A stretch of DNA of 9,667 bases from Candidatus Moranbacteria bacterium GW2011_GWE2_36_40 (GCA_000991645.1 LBRX01000034.1:1-9667); one strand, 5' to 3'; positions 1 through 5,458 are shown, counted from the first letter of the stretch. Notes: a model not told the origin generated them from the sequence alone. Translations and numbers: made by a program.

Positions 1-58
1 AAAGGTCAGTTCTTTTCCTTTTGGCATATTCATAATGGGTTAATTTGGTTAACTCCAT
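1..58 (-). CDS. Possible 5' end of a divergent minus-strand gene, cut by the window edge
   Basis: Two overlapping minus-strand frames stay open to the window edge: one from an ATG at 58 (reads MELTKLTHYEYAKRKRTDL) and one from an ATG at 33 (reads MNMPKGKELTF). Neither has a clear Shine-Dalgarno sequence and I recognise neither product. The location, just upstream of a plus-strand promoter, would suit a divergent gene. The open stretch is too short to choose a frame or to be sure it is coding at all. Confidence 0.22.
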   Translation of the reverse strand, partial: MELTKLTHYEYAKRKRTDL

Positions 59-110
59 ATGATAGCAGAAAAAGGGCTTCGGGGTTTGAATTCGGGAAAT
101 ACATCTAAAC

Positions 111-139
111 TTGACATAATTTAGATATTATGCCACAAT
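111..139 (+). promoter_or_regulatory. Sigma-70-type promoter with extended -10 for the 119-aa gene
   Basis: A consensus TTGACA (111-116) is followed by a 17-nt spacer ending in TGC and a -10 hexamer CACAAT (134-139, 4 of 6 matches). The TG one base before the -10 makes it an extended -10 promoter. The expected transcription start is near 146, giving a 5' leader of about 43 nt. Confidence 0.7.
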
Positions 140-145
140 AATACT

Positions 146-158
146 TCGGCAGTGCCGA
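146..158 (+). promoter_or_regulatory. Small hairpin or operator at the transcription start of the 119-aa gene
   Basis: TCGGC-AGT-GCCGA is a 5-bp perfect inverted repeat with a 3-nt loop at the predicted transcript 5' end. It could be an operator or a hairpin protecting the 5' end. The arms are short, so chance is possible. Confidence 0.3.
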
Positions 159-188
159 TTATTCTTTTACAAAAGGAGATTCTCAAGC

Positions 189-548
189 ATGAATACAACA
201 CTTATTGATGAGTTGGCCAAAATTCCCACCTTAAATCCACAAGACCTATGCCTGGCATTTCAACGGATATTTTATGATATAGACAATATGCGTTCAAGTG
301 AACTTATTGCCACAAAGCAAGCCCTTGATGTTGTGGTAAAAATCAGCGATAAACTTAATGCCGAACAAGAGATTATCCTTACTCATATCATAATAGCCAT
401 GCAAGCAAGGGCAGCTAGTCATGCTATTTACAACTACCGAGGCAATGCCTCGCGATACGATCTGATCGAAAAGATTTTTTATCTAATAGACAAAAGTCCG
501 CAAGACATCAGTTACAATGCGGATATCAAGGAATTTGTAAGAAGTTAA
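189..548 (+). CDS. Unknown 119-aa soluble, probably all-helical protein
   Basis: I do not recognise this protein. It is 119 residues long, has no signal peptide, membrane segment or cysteine pair, and reads as helical throughout, with an acidic and hydrophobic pattern. A hydrophobic helix near residues 61-73 (EIILTHIIIAMQA) could be a packing helix. The start is firm: AAAAGGAG lies 8-9 nt before the ATG. It is the only confident plus-strand gene here. It is a complete transcription unit with a near-consensus promoter upstream and a strong terminator 22 nt after its stop, so it is probably well expressed on its own. Its canonical Shine-Dalgarno contrasts with most neighbours, and parts of it (around 430-470) look more GC-rich than the flanking DNA, which may hint at transfer. 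A perfect palindrome at 438-452 is translated as RGNAS. No function can be assigned. Confidence 0.75.
   Translation: MNTTLIDELAKIPTLNPQDLCLAFQRIFYDIDNMRSSELIATKQALDVVVKISDKLNAEQEIILTHIIIAMQARAASHAIYNYRGNASRYDLIEKIFYLIDKSPQDISYNADIKEFVRS
438..452. repeat. 15-bp palindrome inside the 119-aa gene
   Basis: CGAGGCA-A-TGCCTCG has perfect 7-bp arms around one central base. It lies in frame and codes for residues 84-88 (RGNAS). The core resembles a short palindromic repeat (GAGGCATTGCCTC-type) that I recall from candidate-phyla genomes; that link is from memory. Confidence 0.5.
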
Positions 549-570
549 AGTTTTGTCACAATTATCGCCA

Positions 571-608
571 AAGCCGCTCACACGAGAATCATCGTGAGCG
601 GCTTTTAC
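571..608 (+). terminator. Rho-independent terminator of the 119-aa gene
   Basis: AAGCCGCTCAC (571-581) pairs perfectly with GTGAGCGGCTT (594-604), an 11-bp stem with a 12-nt loop. A short T-rich tract (TTTTACATTTT) follows. It begins 22 nt after the stop codon at 546-548. Confidence 0.85.
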
Positions 609-618
609 ATTTTCTTGG

Positions 619-649
619 TTGTCATGCTGAAATAAATTCAGGATGACAA
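619..649. repeat. Palindromic repeat overlapping the tatD stop codon
   Basis: The arms TTGTCATGCTGAA (619-631) and TTCAGGATGACAA (637-649) are inverted copies with one mismatch and a 5-nt spacer. On the minus strand the element reads TTG TCA TCC TGA, which encodes the last residues Leu-Ser-Ser and the TGA stop of the TatD gene. It shares the GTCATCCTGAA core with the larger element at 2128-2238. No T-run follows, so it is not a classical terminator, but the hairpin may protect the mRNA 3' end. Confidence 0.8.
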
Positions 650-1543
650 GTTAAGGATAAGTTTTGCGTTTTGCGATGTTATTTGCGCAACATCTTCAAG
701 CGTCGCACCTTTCACATCGGCGATTTTTTGGGCAACTTCTTTGACAAAAAGTGGTTCATTGCGAATTCCCTTTTCCAGGGGGCGTGGAGTTAGGTATGGG
801 CAATCAGTTTCAATCACGATGTTTTTCAAATCAATTTCTTTGATTAGGCGATCATAGCTTTCTCCATACGTTATAATCCCGTTAAGTCCAATCACATAAC
901 CAAGTTCAATAAATTTTTGCGCAGTTTTGTACGATCCAATAAAGCTGTGCACTATTCCTTTTTTATCCACAGAATGCGTTTGCAAAATTTCCAAAAGGTC
1001 ATCATACCCATCCCAGCAATGCAACATTACTGGCTTTTGCACTTCATTTGCAAGTTTTATAAATTCAATCAAAGTTTCTTTTTGCAAGTTTTTCAAAAAT
1101 TCCACATCATCTTCTTCTACAAAGTGATGATAGTCCAAACCGATTTCACCAATAGCCACAACTTTCTCATCTTTGGCCAGTTCTAAATATTTTTGATAAT
1201 CAAGCTGCTCACCCACTGTCGGAATTTCCCTGCCTGCCGATGAGGCAGGCTCTTCGCTCAATTCCCAAGGATCATGGTGTGTGAAACTTCCCTTTTTTAA
1301 ATGCACAGGATGAATCCCAACGGCTGCCCAAACGCCGCCTTGCTCATCCGGAGTCCGACTCCGGGCTCGGAGTCGGACTCCGGAAAGTTTGTGTGCATAT
1401 TCCACGGCACGTTTACTGGTTGAATATTGCGAACCAACATTAACCACATTCATACCATCATTAAGGCAGCGACGAAGAACATCTTCTCCGTCGTCTTTAT
1501 ATGCATTGAAATTGACGTGGGCGTGTGTATCGAAAAGATTCAT
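638..1543 (-). CDS. tatD: TatD-family metal-dependent hydrolase (putative DNase) with repeat-derived insertions
   Basis: TatD proteins are cytoplasmic TIM-barrel hydrolases that use two divalent metals; characterised members are 3'-5' DNases. All expected metal ligands are visible: H7 and H9 in FDTHAHVNF, E133 in GEIGLDYHH, H175 in PVMLHCWDG, H199 in GIVHSF and D247 in IETDCPYLTP, followed by the family's RNEP signature (261-264). The protein has 301 residues against roughly 260 usual. The excess lies between the first strand region and GEIGLDYH, where two palindromic DNA elements are translated in frame (residues 54-66 and 98-104), giving odd Arg/Ser/Pro-rich and Ala/Ser-rich loops. The stop codon is supplied by a third repeat. 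The ATG at 1543 follows a 28-bp palindrome and has no Shine-Dalgarno sequence, so translation may depend on the upstream gene. Neighbourhood with metG is common for tatD in bacteria. The active site appears intact. Confidence 0.93.
   Translation of the reverse strand: MNLFDTHAHVNFNAYKDDGEDVLRRCLNDGMNVVNVGSQYSTSKRAVEYAHKLSGVRLRARSRTPDEQGGVWAAVGIHPVHLKKGSFTHHDPWELSEEPASSAGREIPTVGEQLDYQKYLELAKDEKVVAIGEIGLDYHHFVEEDDVEFLKNLQKETLIEFIKLANEVQKPVMLHCWDGYDDLLEILQTHSVDKKGIVHSFIGSYKTAQKFIELGYVIGLNGIITYGESYDRLIKEIDLKNIVIETDCPYLTPRPLEKGIRNEPLFVKEVAQKIADVKGATLEDVAQITSQNAKLILNLSS
1232..1250. repeat. Short palindromic element inserted in tatD
   Basis: GCCTGCC (1232-1238) and GGCAGGC (1244-1250) form a perfect 7-bp stem with the loop GATGA. 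It is read in frame as E-P-A-S-S-A-G, residues 98-104 of TatD, in a variable loop just before the GEIGLDYH strand. A related CCTGCCGGTAGG motif lies upstream of the rplY promoter at 6400-6411. Confidence 0.75.
1347..1384. repeat. Perfect 38-bp hairpin element inserted in frame in tatD
   Basis: Two perfect 17-nt inverted arms (1347-1363 and 1368-1384) are separated by the 4-nt loop GGCT. Each arm is itself palindromic around GGAGTC-C-GACTCC. The element is far more GC-rich than the flanking gene. It is translated without a stop as residues 54-66 (SGVRLRARSRTPD), between the first helix region and the VWAAVGIHP strand of TatD. It behaves like a palindromic element tolerated in a surface loop. 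Confidence 0.88.
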
Positions 1544-1551
1544 GAACTTGC

Positions 1552-1579
1552 GTAGAGACGCATTGCAATGCGTCTCTAC
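1552..1579. repeat. Perfect 28-bp palindrome between the deoxyribosyltransferase-like gene and tatD
   Basis: GTAGAGACGCATTG (1552-1565) is followed directly by its exact reverse complement (1566-1579). On the minus strand the first GTAG supplies the TAG stop (1578-1576) of the upstream gene, and the palindrome ends 8 nt before the tatD ATG. In RNA it would fold as a stem of about 12 bp in the intercistronic gap, and could affect coupling or RNA processing. I recall GTAGAGACGC-type palindromes as abundant in several bacterial genomes. Confidence 0.88.
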
Positions 1580-1962
1580 ATTATTTTATCCAGGTTACCA
1601 TTTAACACAACGGGGTTCATAGCCATGATTTCATCCTTGTATGTAACTTCGGGAATTCCTTGCAATAAATATATTTTTTTTCCCAGAGCATGAGCAAAGC
1701 CCATCTCAAGAAAAGAACTGCCACTAATATAATCTTCTTTTTTATCCTTTTGTGATTTGTTAAGAACCAATAATCCATCTGAATTCTTCAACTTTTCAAA
1801 AAATGATGCCCTATTTTCACGTTTTTTTTCTTCATCATTTTCAGAAAGCTGATCCAAAAACTCAAAAGTTGGCACAACTTCATGCCCCATTAATTCCAAT
1901 TCTTCTTGAACTTCCATAATATCTGGCAACATGTAGACATTGCCACTAATTGCAATCTTCAT
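1576..1962 (-). CDS. Nucleoside 2-deoxyribosyltransferase-like Rossmann-type protein
   Basis: This 128-residue protein begins with a strand-loop typical of the family (MKIAISGNVY) and has two further signatures: SDGLLVLN (61-68), a strand ending near a conserved Asp (D62), and GSSFLEMGFAHALGKKIYLL (81-100), where E86 sits where deoxyribosyltransferases keep their catalytic Glu. Such enzymes exchange bases on deoxynucleosides or hydrolyse nucleoside monophosphates, for salvage or pool cleaning. The length is close to the small family members. A usual DSGT motif appears as SGSS, so activity and substrate are uncertain. The start at 1962 has no Shine-Dalgarno sequence; an AATTAAAATCCT stretch abuts the ATG. 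The stop codon is within the palindrome at 1552-1579. The gene is probably cotranscribed with tatD 32 nt downstream. A nucleotide-sugar-binding or other Rossmann-like protein is the alternative. Confidence 0.68.
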   Translation of the reverse strand: MKIAISGNVYMLPDIMEVQEELELMGHEVVPTFEFLDQLSENDEEKKRENRASFFEKLKNSDGLLVLNKSQKDKKEDYISGSSFLEMGFAHALGKKIYLLQGIPEVTYKDEIMAMNPVVLNGNLDKIM

Positions 1963-2017
1963 AGGATTTTAATTTAGTTTTGGGTGTTAAAAAAAGTATC
2001 CACCCCTACGAATTACA

Positions 2018-2026
2018 AATATAACA
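2018..2026 (-). promoter_or_regulatory. Candidate extended -10 promoter for the deoxyribosyltransferase-like gene and tatD
   Basis: On the minus strand TGT (2026-2024) directly precedes TATATT (2023-2018), an extended -10 with 5 of 6 matches in the hexamer. No convincing -35 is seen. The predicted leader of about 50 nt contains GGGTG/CACCC arms (2001-2005 and 1982-1986). Confidence 0.4.
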
Positions 2027-2035
2027 GAGTTGTTG

Positions 2036-2091
2036 TTGTCGCTCGCTCGGAAATGAAAGCACTCTTCCATTTCTCTCACTCCGCTAAACAA
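2036..2091. repeat. Imperfect palindrome, possible short relative of the 6.5-kb and 7.3-kb elements
   Basis: The ends TTGT and ACAA and the inner arms GAAATG (2050-2055) and CATTTC (2068-2073) are inverted. CGCTCGCT in the left half and CACTCCGCT in the right half recall the GCGCTCGCTAAAATT and TAACGCTCA segments of the larger elements. The alignment is loose and the relationship is a guess. Confidence 0.35.
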
Positions 2092-2094
2092 TAG

Positions 2095-2118
2095 TACAAA
2101 TATACAAATGTACAAATT
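2095..2118. repeat. Three tandem copies of TACAAATN
   Basis: TACAAATA, TACAAATG and TACAAATT follow each other without gaps. This short AT-rich tandem repeat lies between two palindromic elements in the 285-bp gap between metG and the next gene. No role is evident. Confidence 0.6.
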
Positions 2119-2127
2119 TCACTTCTG

Positions 2128-2238
2128 TGTCATTCTGAACTTGTTTCAGAATCTACTTTCTTTATTTCAGTTTACTCGCTATAACCGAGATTCCTGAACT
2201 AAATTCAGGACAGGCTCTGAAACAAGTTCAGGATGACA
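2128..2238. repeat. Nested 111-bp palindromic element downstream of metG
   Basis: The outer 22-nt arms (2128-2149 and 2217-2238) are inverted with a single mismatch; the shared core is GTCATYCTGAACTTGTTTCAG. Inside lies a second hairpin, TCCTGAA-CTAAA-TTCAGGA (2192-2210). The TCAGGA-type core is also found at 619-649. The element begins 9 nt after the metG stop and would form a long stem-loop at the 3' end of the operon mRNA. There is no T-run, so intrinsic termination is not obvious. Confidence 0.85.
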
Positions 2239-2247
2239 TTAGGGATA

Positions 2248-3705
2248 TTATTTTATGCGTTGAAAAAGAGGCTCAGCAACTTTAGTTTCAAGGGCGGTTT
2301 TTATTTTTTGGGAAGTTTCAGGCAAAAGCGGAAATAATACAATGGAAAGTGCCGACAAGGATTTAACCAGCTCACTCATTACTTTTTCAAATAGATCCTT
2401 ATTACTTTTTTCCAGCTCCCAAGGTTTACTATCTTCAATTTTCCTATTTAATATTTTTACATTACTCATGCAAACGTCCAAAACATTACTAATACGCATA
2501 TATTGTATCTGAAATGCTTCCTCTTTACTAAAAAAACTATACTGGTCATCTTTCGTGACGACTTCATTATAATCACTGAACATGGAAAAATCTTTGTCGG
2601 TTTTTTCGTATAATTTCACCACGCGTGAAACAAGGTTTCCAAGTCCGTTAGCAAGGTCTGCATTAAACTTTTCAGTCATTCTTTCCCAGGTAATGTCCAT
2701 ATCTTCGCCGAAATTTCCACCACTCAAAAGAAGATATCTTGTCCCATCAACTCCAAATTTTTCAACCATTTCTGCAGGACTGATAACATTGCCAGTACTT
2801 TTACTCATTTTTTGACCGTCAACAGTAATAAAACCATTAATAAAAATTTGTTTTGATGGCTCGATACCTGCAGACATTAGCATTGATTGCCACATTGCAG
2901 ACTGAAAACGCAAATTATCTTTTCCAGCAATTTGAACTCCTGGCCAAAAAGAGTTGAATTTTTCCATGTCATTAGGCCAACCCAAAGTGGAAATATAATT
3001 AATCAACGCATCAAACCAAACGTAAATTACCTGATCTTCATCTCCCGGAACCGCAATTCCCCATGGCATTTTGTTTTTGAGACGCGAAATGGAAAAATCC
3101 TCCAAGCCACCTTCCACAAAATTTTTAATTTCCTTTAATCTATGCTTAGGCAAAACAAATTCAGGATTTTTTTCATACAAATCCAAGAGTGGTTTTTGAT
3201 ATTTTGAAAAACGAAAAAAATAATTTTCCTCTTCAATAATCTCAATTTCCATATTGGGATGATCACAGCATTTTCCATCAACAAGATCAGAATCTGTTTT
3301 TTCTGATTCACAACCAACACAATATTTTGTTTTGTAACTTTTTTTGTAGATGTCACCATTAGCCTCACAGCGTTTCCAAAATTCCTGCGCAGCCACAATA
3401 TGGTGCTTATCAGTGGTGCGAATGAAATTATCATAACTAATATTTAAAATCTCTTTCAAGCTTTTAAAATTTTCTGCTTGCTGATCAACATAATCTTGCA
3501 CATCCATACCAAGTTCTTGCGCCTTACGAAAAAGTTTCAAGCCATGTTCATCGGTTCCAGTATTAAAAAAAACATCCTTGCCAAGCTGACGATTGAAACG
3601 TGCCAACACATCGGCCTCAATTATTTCCATTGCAAAACCAGCATGCGGCTCAGCATTCACATATGGCAGAGTGGTTGTAATATAAAATTTTTCTTTATTA
3701 TTCAT
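2248..3705 (-). CDS. metG: Methionyl-tRNA synthetase
   Basis: Class I aminoacyl-tRNA synthetase that charges tRNA-Met in the cytoplasm. From the chosen start it has 485 residues. Visible in order: a Rossmann start FYITTTLPYVNAEPHAGF with a HIGH-like motif at 21-24 (HAGF), GTDEHG at 50-55, a zinc knuckle with C129, C132, C146 and H149 (CVGC...CCDH), WFDALINYIS near 230, GKDNLRF near 262, KMSKSTGN from residue 299, and a helical anticodon-binding domain containing KPWEL (427-431). It ends without the C-terminal Trbp111-like tRNA-binding domain of longer forms. The frame is open 35 codons further upstream, but M at 3705 is preferred: GGAG lies 7 nt before it and the homologous sequence starts there. 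It overlaps the end of the Nudix gene by 8 nt, suggesting translational coupling. HAGF instead of HIGH is unusual, though Parcubacteria MetRS often show HIGF (from memory). Confidence 0.95.
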   Translation of the reverse strand: MNNKEKFYITTTLPYVNAEPHAGFAMEIIEADVLARFNRQLGKDVFFNTGTDEHGLKLFRKAQELGMDVQDYVDQQAENFKSLKEILNISYDNFIRTTDKHHIVAAQEFWKRCEANGDIYKKSYKTKYCVGCESEKTDSDLVDGKCCDHPNMEIEIIEEENYFFRFSKYQKPLLDLYEKNPEFVLPKHRLKEIKNFVEGGLEDFSISRLKNKMPWGIAVPGDEDQVIYVWFDALINYISTLGWPNDMEKFNSFWPGVQIAGKDNLRFQSAMWQSMLMSAGIEPSKQIFINGFITVDGQKMSKSTGNVISPAEMVEKFGVDGTRYLLLSGGNFGEDMDITWERMTEKFNADLANGLGNLVSRVVKLYEKTDKDFSMFSDYNEVVTKDDQYSFFSKEEAFQIQYMRISNVLDVCMSNVKILNRKIEDSKPWELEKSNKDLFEKVMSELVKSLSALSIVLFPLLPETSQKIKTALETKVAEPLFQRIK

Positions 3706-4102
3706 AATATTTCTCCGAATATTTCTTAATCTCCTCATGCAACGATGGAACTGATTCAAAATTTGCAAATTCGTCAGGTTCAATCCATTTGTGTTCACTG
3801 TGTTCTTCACTTAGCACAACTTCTCCATTTATCCAATCACACAAAAATGTTATACCGATTTTTATTTCTCCATCATCTTTTTTAAAACTGAAAACATTGA
3901 ATGGTTCAACAATTTTTACATCAAGACCAGCTTCTTCCATAACCTCTCGCATCAGCGCTTCGTGCGGAGTTTCATTTTCGTCTATTCCACCTCCAACAGT
4001 TTCCCAATTATTTGGTCTATGATTATCACTCTCAGCGCGCTTAACAATAAGAATTTTTCCATCTTTACGCACAATACCCTTGACCGCAACTCCGAATTTC
4101 AT
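3698..4102 (-). CDS. Nudix hydrolase (MutT-like)
   Basis: This 134-residue protein is a single Nudix domain. Nudix enzymes hydrolyse nucleoside diphosphates linked to another moiety, using magnesium. The Nudix box fits the consensus GX5EX7REUXEEXGU exactly from G38 to L60, with catalytic-box residues R52, E53, E56 and E57 in REVMEEAGL. The preceding WETVGGGID and the final KWIEPDEF are typical of MutT or NUDT-like NTP pyrophosphatases, but substrate cannot be told from sequence. The ATG at 4102 lies 10 nt after the stop of the lytic transglycosylase gene, with no Shine-Dalgarno sequence. The 3' end overlaps metG by 8 nt and contains the metG ribosome binding site. It therefore seems to be the middle gene of a three-gene operon. 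Confidence 0.9.
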   Translation of the reverse strand: MKFGVAVKGIVRKDGKILIVKRAESDNHRPNNWETVGGGIDENETPHEALMREVMEEAGLDVKIVEPFNVFSFKKDDGEIKIGITFLCDWINGEVVLSEEHSEHKWIEPDEFANFESVPSLHEEIKKYSEKYYE

Positions 4103-4112
4103 AAGATTTTAA

Positions 4113-5408
4113 TTATTGAAAAAGTAATTTGTAGTTTTTTGACCAATACACAATTCCATTGTAATAAGGTGCGTGGTATGTTCCCAGGTAACTTATGGAA
4201 GCTTTTTTAATTACCGATGCACTACTGGAAGTTGCACCTGCAGCTCGGAGCTTAATCGCCATTGCCATCACACCATCAGTCAAATTCCACGGGTCCGGGG
4301 TTTTGTGTCCAGTTGCAGATGATATTCTTGCAGAATATCCAAGCCACACATCTGACATAAATTGAGGAATACCCATTGCCCCACCCTGACCAATATAGCC
4401 AGAAGGAGAACATGAAACTTTTTTATCCTTGCTATATCCAAGTTTTTTTACCAAATCATCAAAGATATCATGACGTCTATACAGAAGAGCTATCGATGCT
4501 TTATACTTTGATCCGTATTTTTTATAATTAGCCAATGAAACCTTTTCTACCTGATCATAGGTGCATTTTCCTGTGTTTGCGCCAAGATTAGTTTCCATTT
4601 TCAAAAATCCATATAGTACTCCCTCGGGAACACCAGTTTCCCTGCTAGCATCTTCAACAGCCTCGCGAATATCTGAAGCATTATATGATTTTCCGGAAAG
4701 AGCATTCAAATCTCCTTGGAGTTCAGCAAGTTGTTTTTGTAATTTCGAAATGATGGCATCCTTGCTCTCAATGTCTTCTTGCACATCCATTTGATCAGCC
4801 ACCAATCCTTGTTTTTGATCAACTTTTTCATCCAAAATATCCTCGTGCTTTTCCTTTGCTTCAGCAAGTTCAGTTTTATCATTTTCAATTTGCGATTTTG
4901 TTTCAGCAATTTGCGAAGAAATTTCCAAAATTTTGTCCTCCACAGTCAACAGATGATCAGTGTCTGAAAAAACCTCACTTAAACTACTCTTGGCCAAAAC
5001 AACATTCAAGATTGGTTGCCCCTGATTATAGTAAATTTGTTGCAATAATCCCTTGAGCATGCTTTTTTGCAATTCCACTTTGTCATTCAAATTATTTATT
5101 TCTGCCTCTTTGCGAGAGATTGTTTTTTCTGTTTCCACGATCACAGATTGTGTCTTGCTTATCTCCTTCACGGTTGAAGCAACTGCCCCTTGAATTTGAC
5201 CAAGATTTTGCTCTAATAATTTTTTCGCCTTCAGTTCTCTATCAATTTTTTTTTGCACATCAGAAATATCATCTTGAATATCTTCATTATCCGCAGCCAA
5301 AACTTTTGGCGACATGCTTTGCCAGAAAGAAACTTGTTGCCAAGCAAAAATAGGGACAATAAGTGCCCATGCCACAACTAAAACAAAACTTTTTGTGTAT
5401 TTTTTCAT
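4113..5408 (-). CDS. Exported coiled-coil protein with C-terminal MltB-like lytic transglycosylase domain
   Basis: The predicted 431-residue protein probably remodels peptidoglycan outside the membrane. Residues 1-39 form a signal peptide or anchor (KKYTKSFVLVVAWALIVPIF, then a candidate cleavage site near VLAAD). Residues 41-237 are a long charged coiled coil with the QQIYYNQGQPILNVVLAKSSLSEVF-like hinge (split motif: QQIYYNQG, then SSLSEVF) found in PcsB/CwlO/EnvC N-terminal domains. Residues 245-431 match SLT_2/MltB-type transglycosylases: catalytic Glu candidate E272 in KMETNLG, GQGGAMGIPQF at 340-350, then DPWNLTDGVMAMA and a late YLGTYH. In PcsB/CwlO proteins the coiled coil holds a peptidase domain for control by FtsEX; here the enzyme is a glycan-cleaving type, and FtsEX control is only inferred. 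The frame opens 14 codons earlier, but M at 5408 directly begins the signal peptide and follows AGGA. First gene of the operon with Nudix and metG. Confidence 0.85.
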   Translation of the reverse strand: MKKYTKSFVLVVAWALIVPIFAWQQVSFWQSMSPKVLAADNEDIQDDISDVQKKIDRELKAKKLLEQNLGQIQGAVASTVKEISKTQSVIVETEKTISRKEAEINNLNDKVELQKSMLKGLLQQIYYNQGQPILNVVLAKSSLSEVFSDTDHLLTVEDKILEISSQIAETKSQIENDKTELAEAKEKHEDILDEKVDQKQGLVADQMDVQEDIESKDAIISKLQKQLAELQGDLNALSGKSYNASDIREAVEDASRETGVPEGVLYGFLKMETNLGANTGKCTYDQVEKVSLANYKKYGSKYKASIALLYRRHDIFDDLVKKLGYSKDKKVSCSPSGYIGQGGAMGIPQFMSDVWLGYSARISSATGHKTPDPWNLTDGVMAMAIKLRAAGATSSSASVIKKASISYLGTYHAPYYNGIVYWSKNYKLLFQ

Positions 5409-5415
5409 ATATCCT

Positions 5416-5443
5416 ATTGTAACACGCTTTTCGCAGGAATCAA
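5416..5443 (-). promoter_or_regulatory. Extended -10 promoter of the transglycosylase-Nudix-metG operon
   Basis: On the minus strand TTGATT (5443-5438), a 16-nt spacer ending in TGT, and TACAAT (5421-5416) make an extended -10 promoter. The -10 ends only 7 nt before the ATG at 5408, so transcription would start at or just before the start codon: the mRNA may be leaderless or nearly so. Confidence 0.6.
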
Positions 5444-5458
5444 CAGGCAAAAAGTTAA

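Noticed and set aside
1203..1389. CRISPR-like repeats in tatD
   Set aside because: The two palindromes are different sequences, each present once, inside an intact reading frame. No repeat-spacer array exists in the window.
3706..3810. Upstream 35-codon extension of metG
   Set aside because: It lies inside the Nudix gene, has no homology-like content, and the internal ATG at 3705 has a good GGAG site and begins the conserved MetRS sequence.
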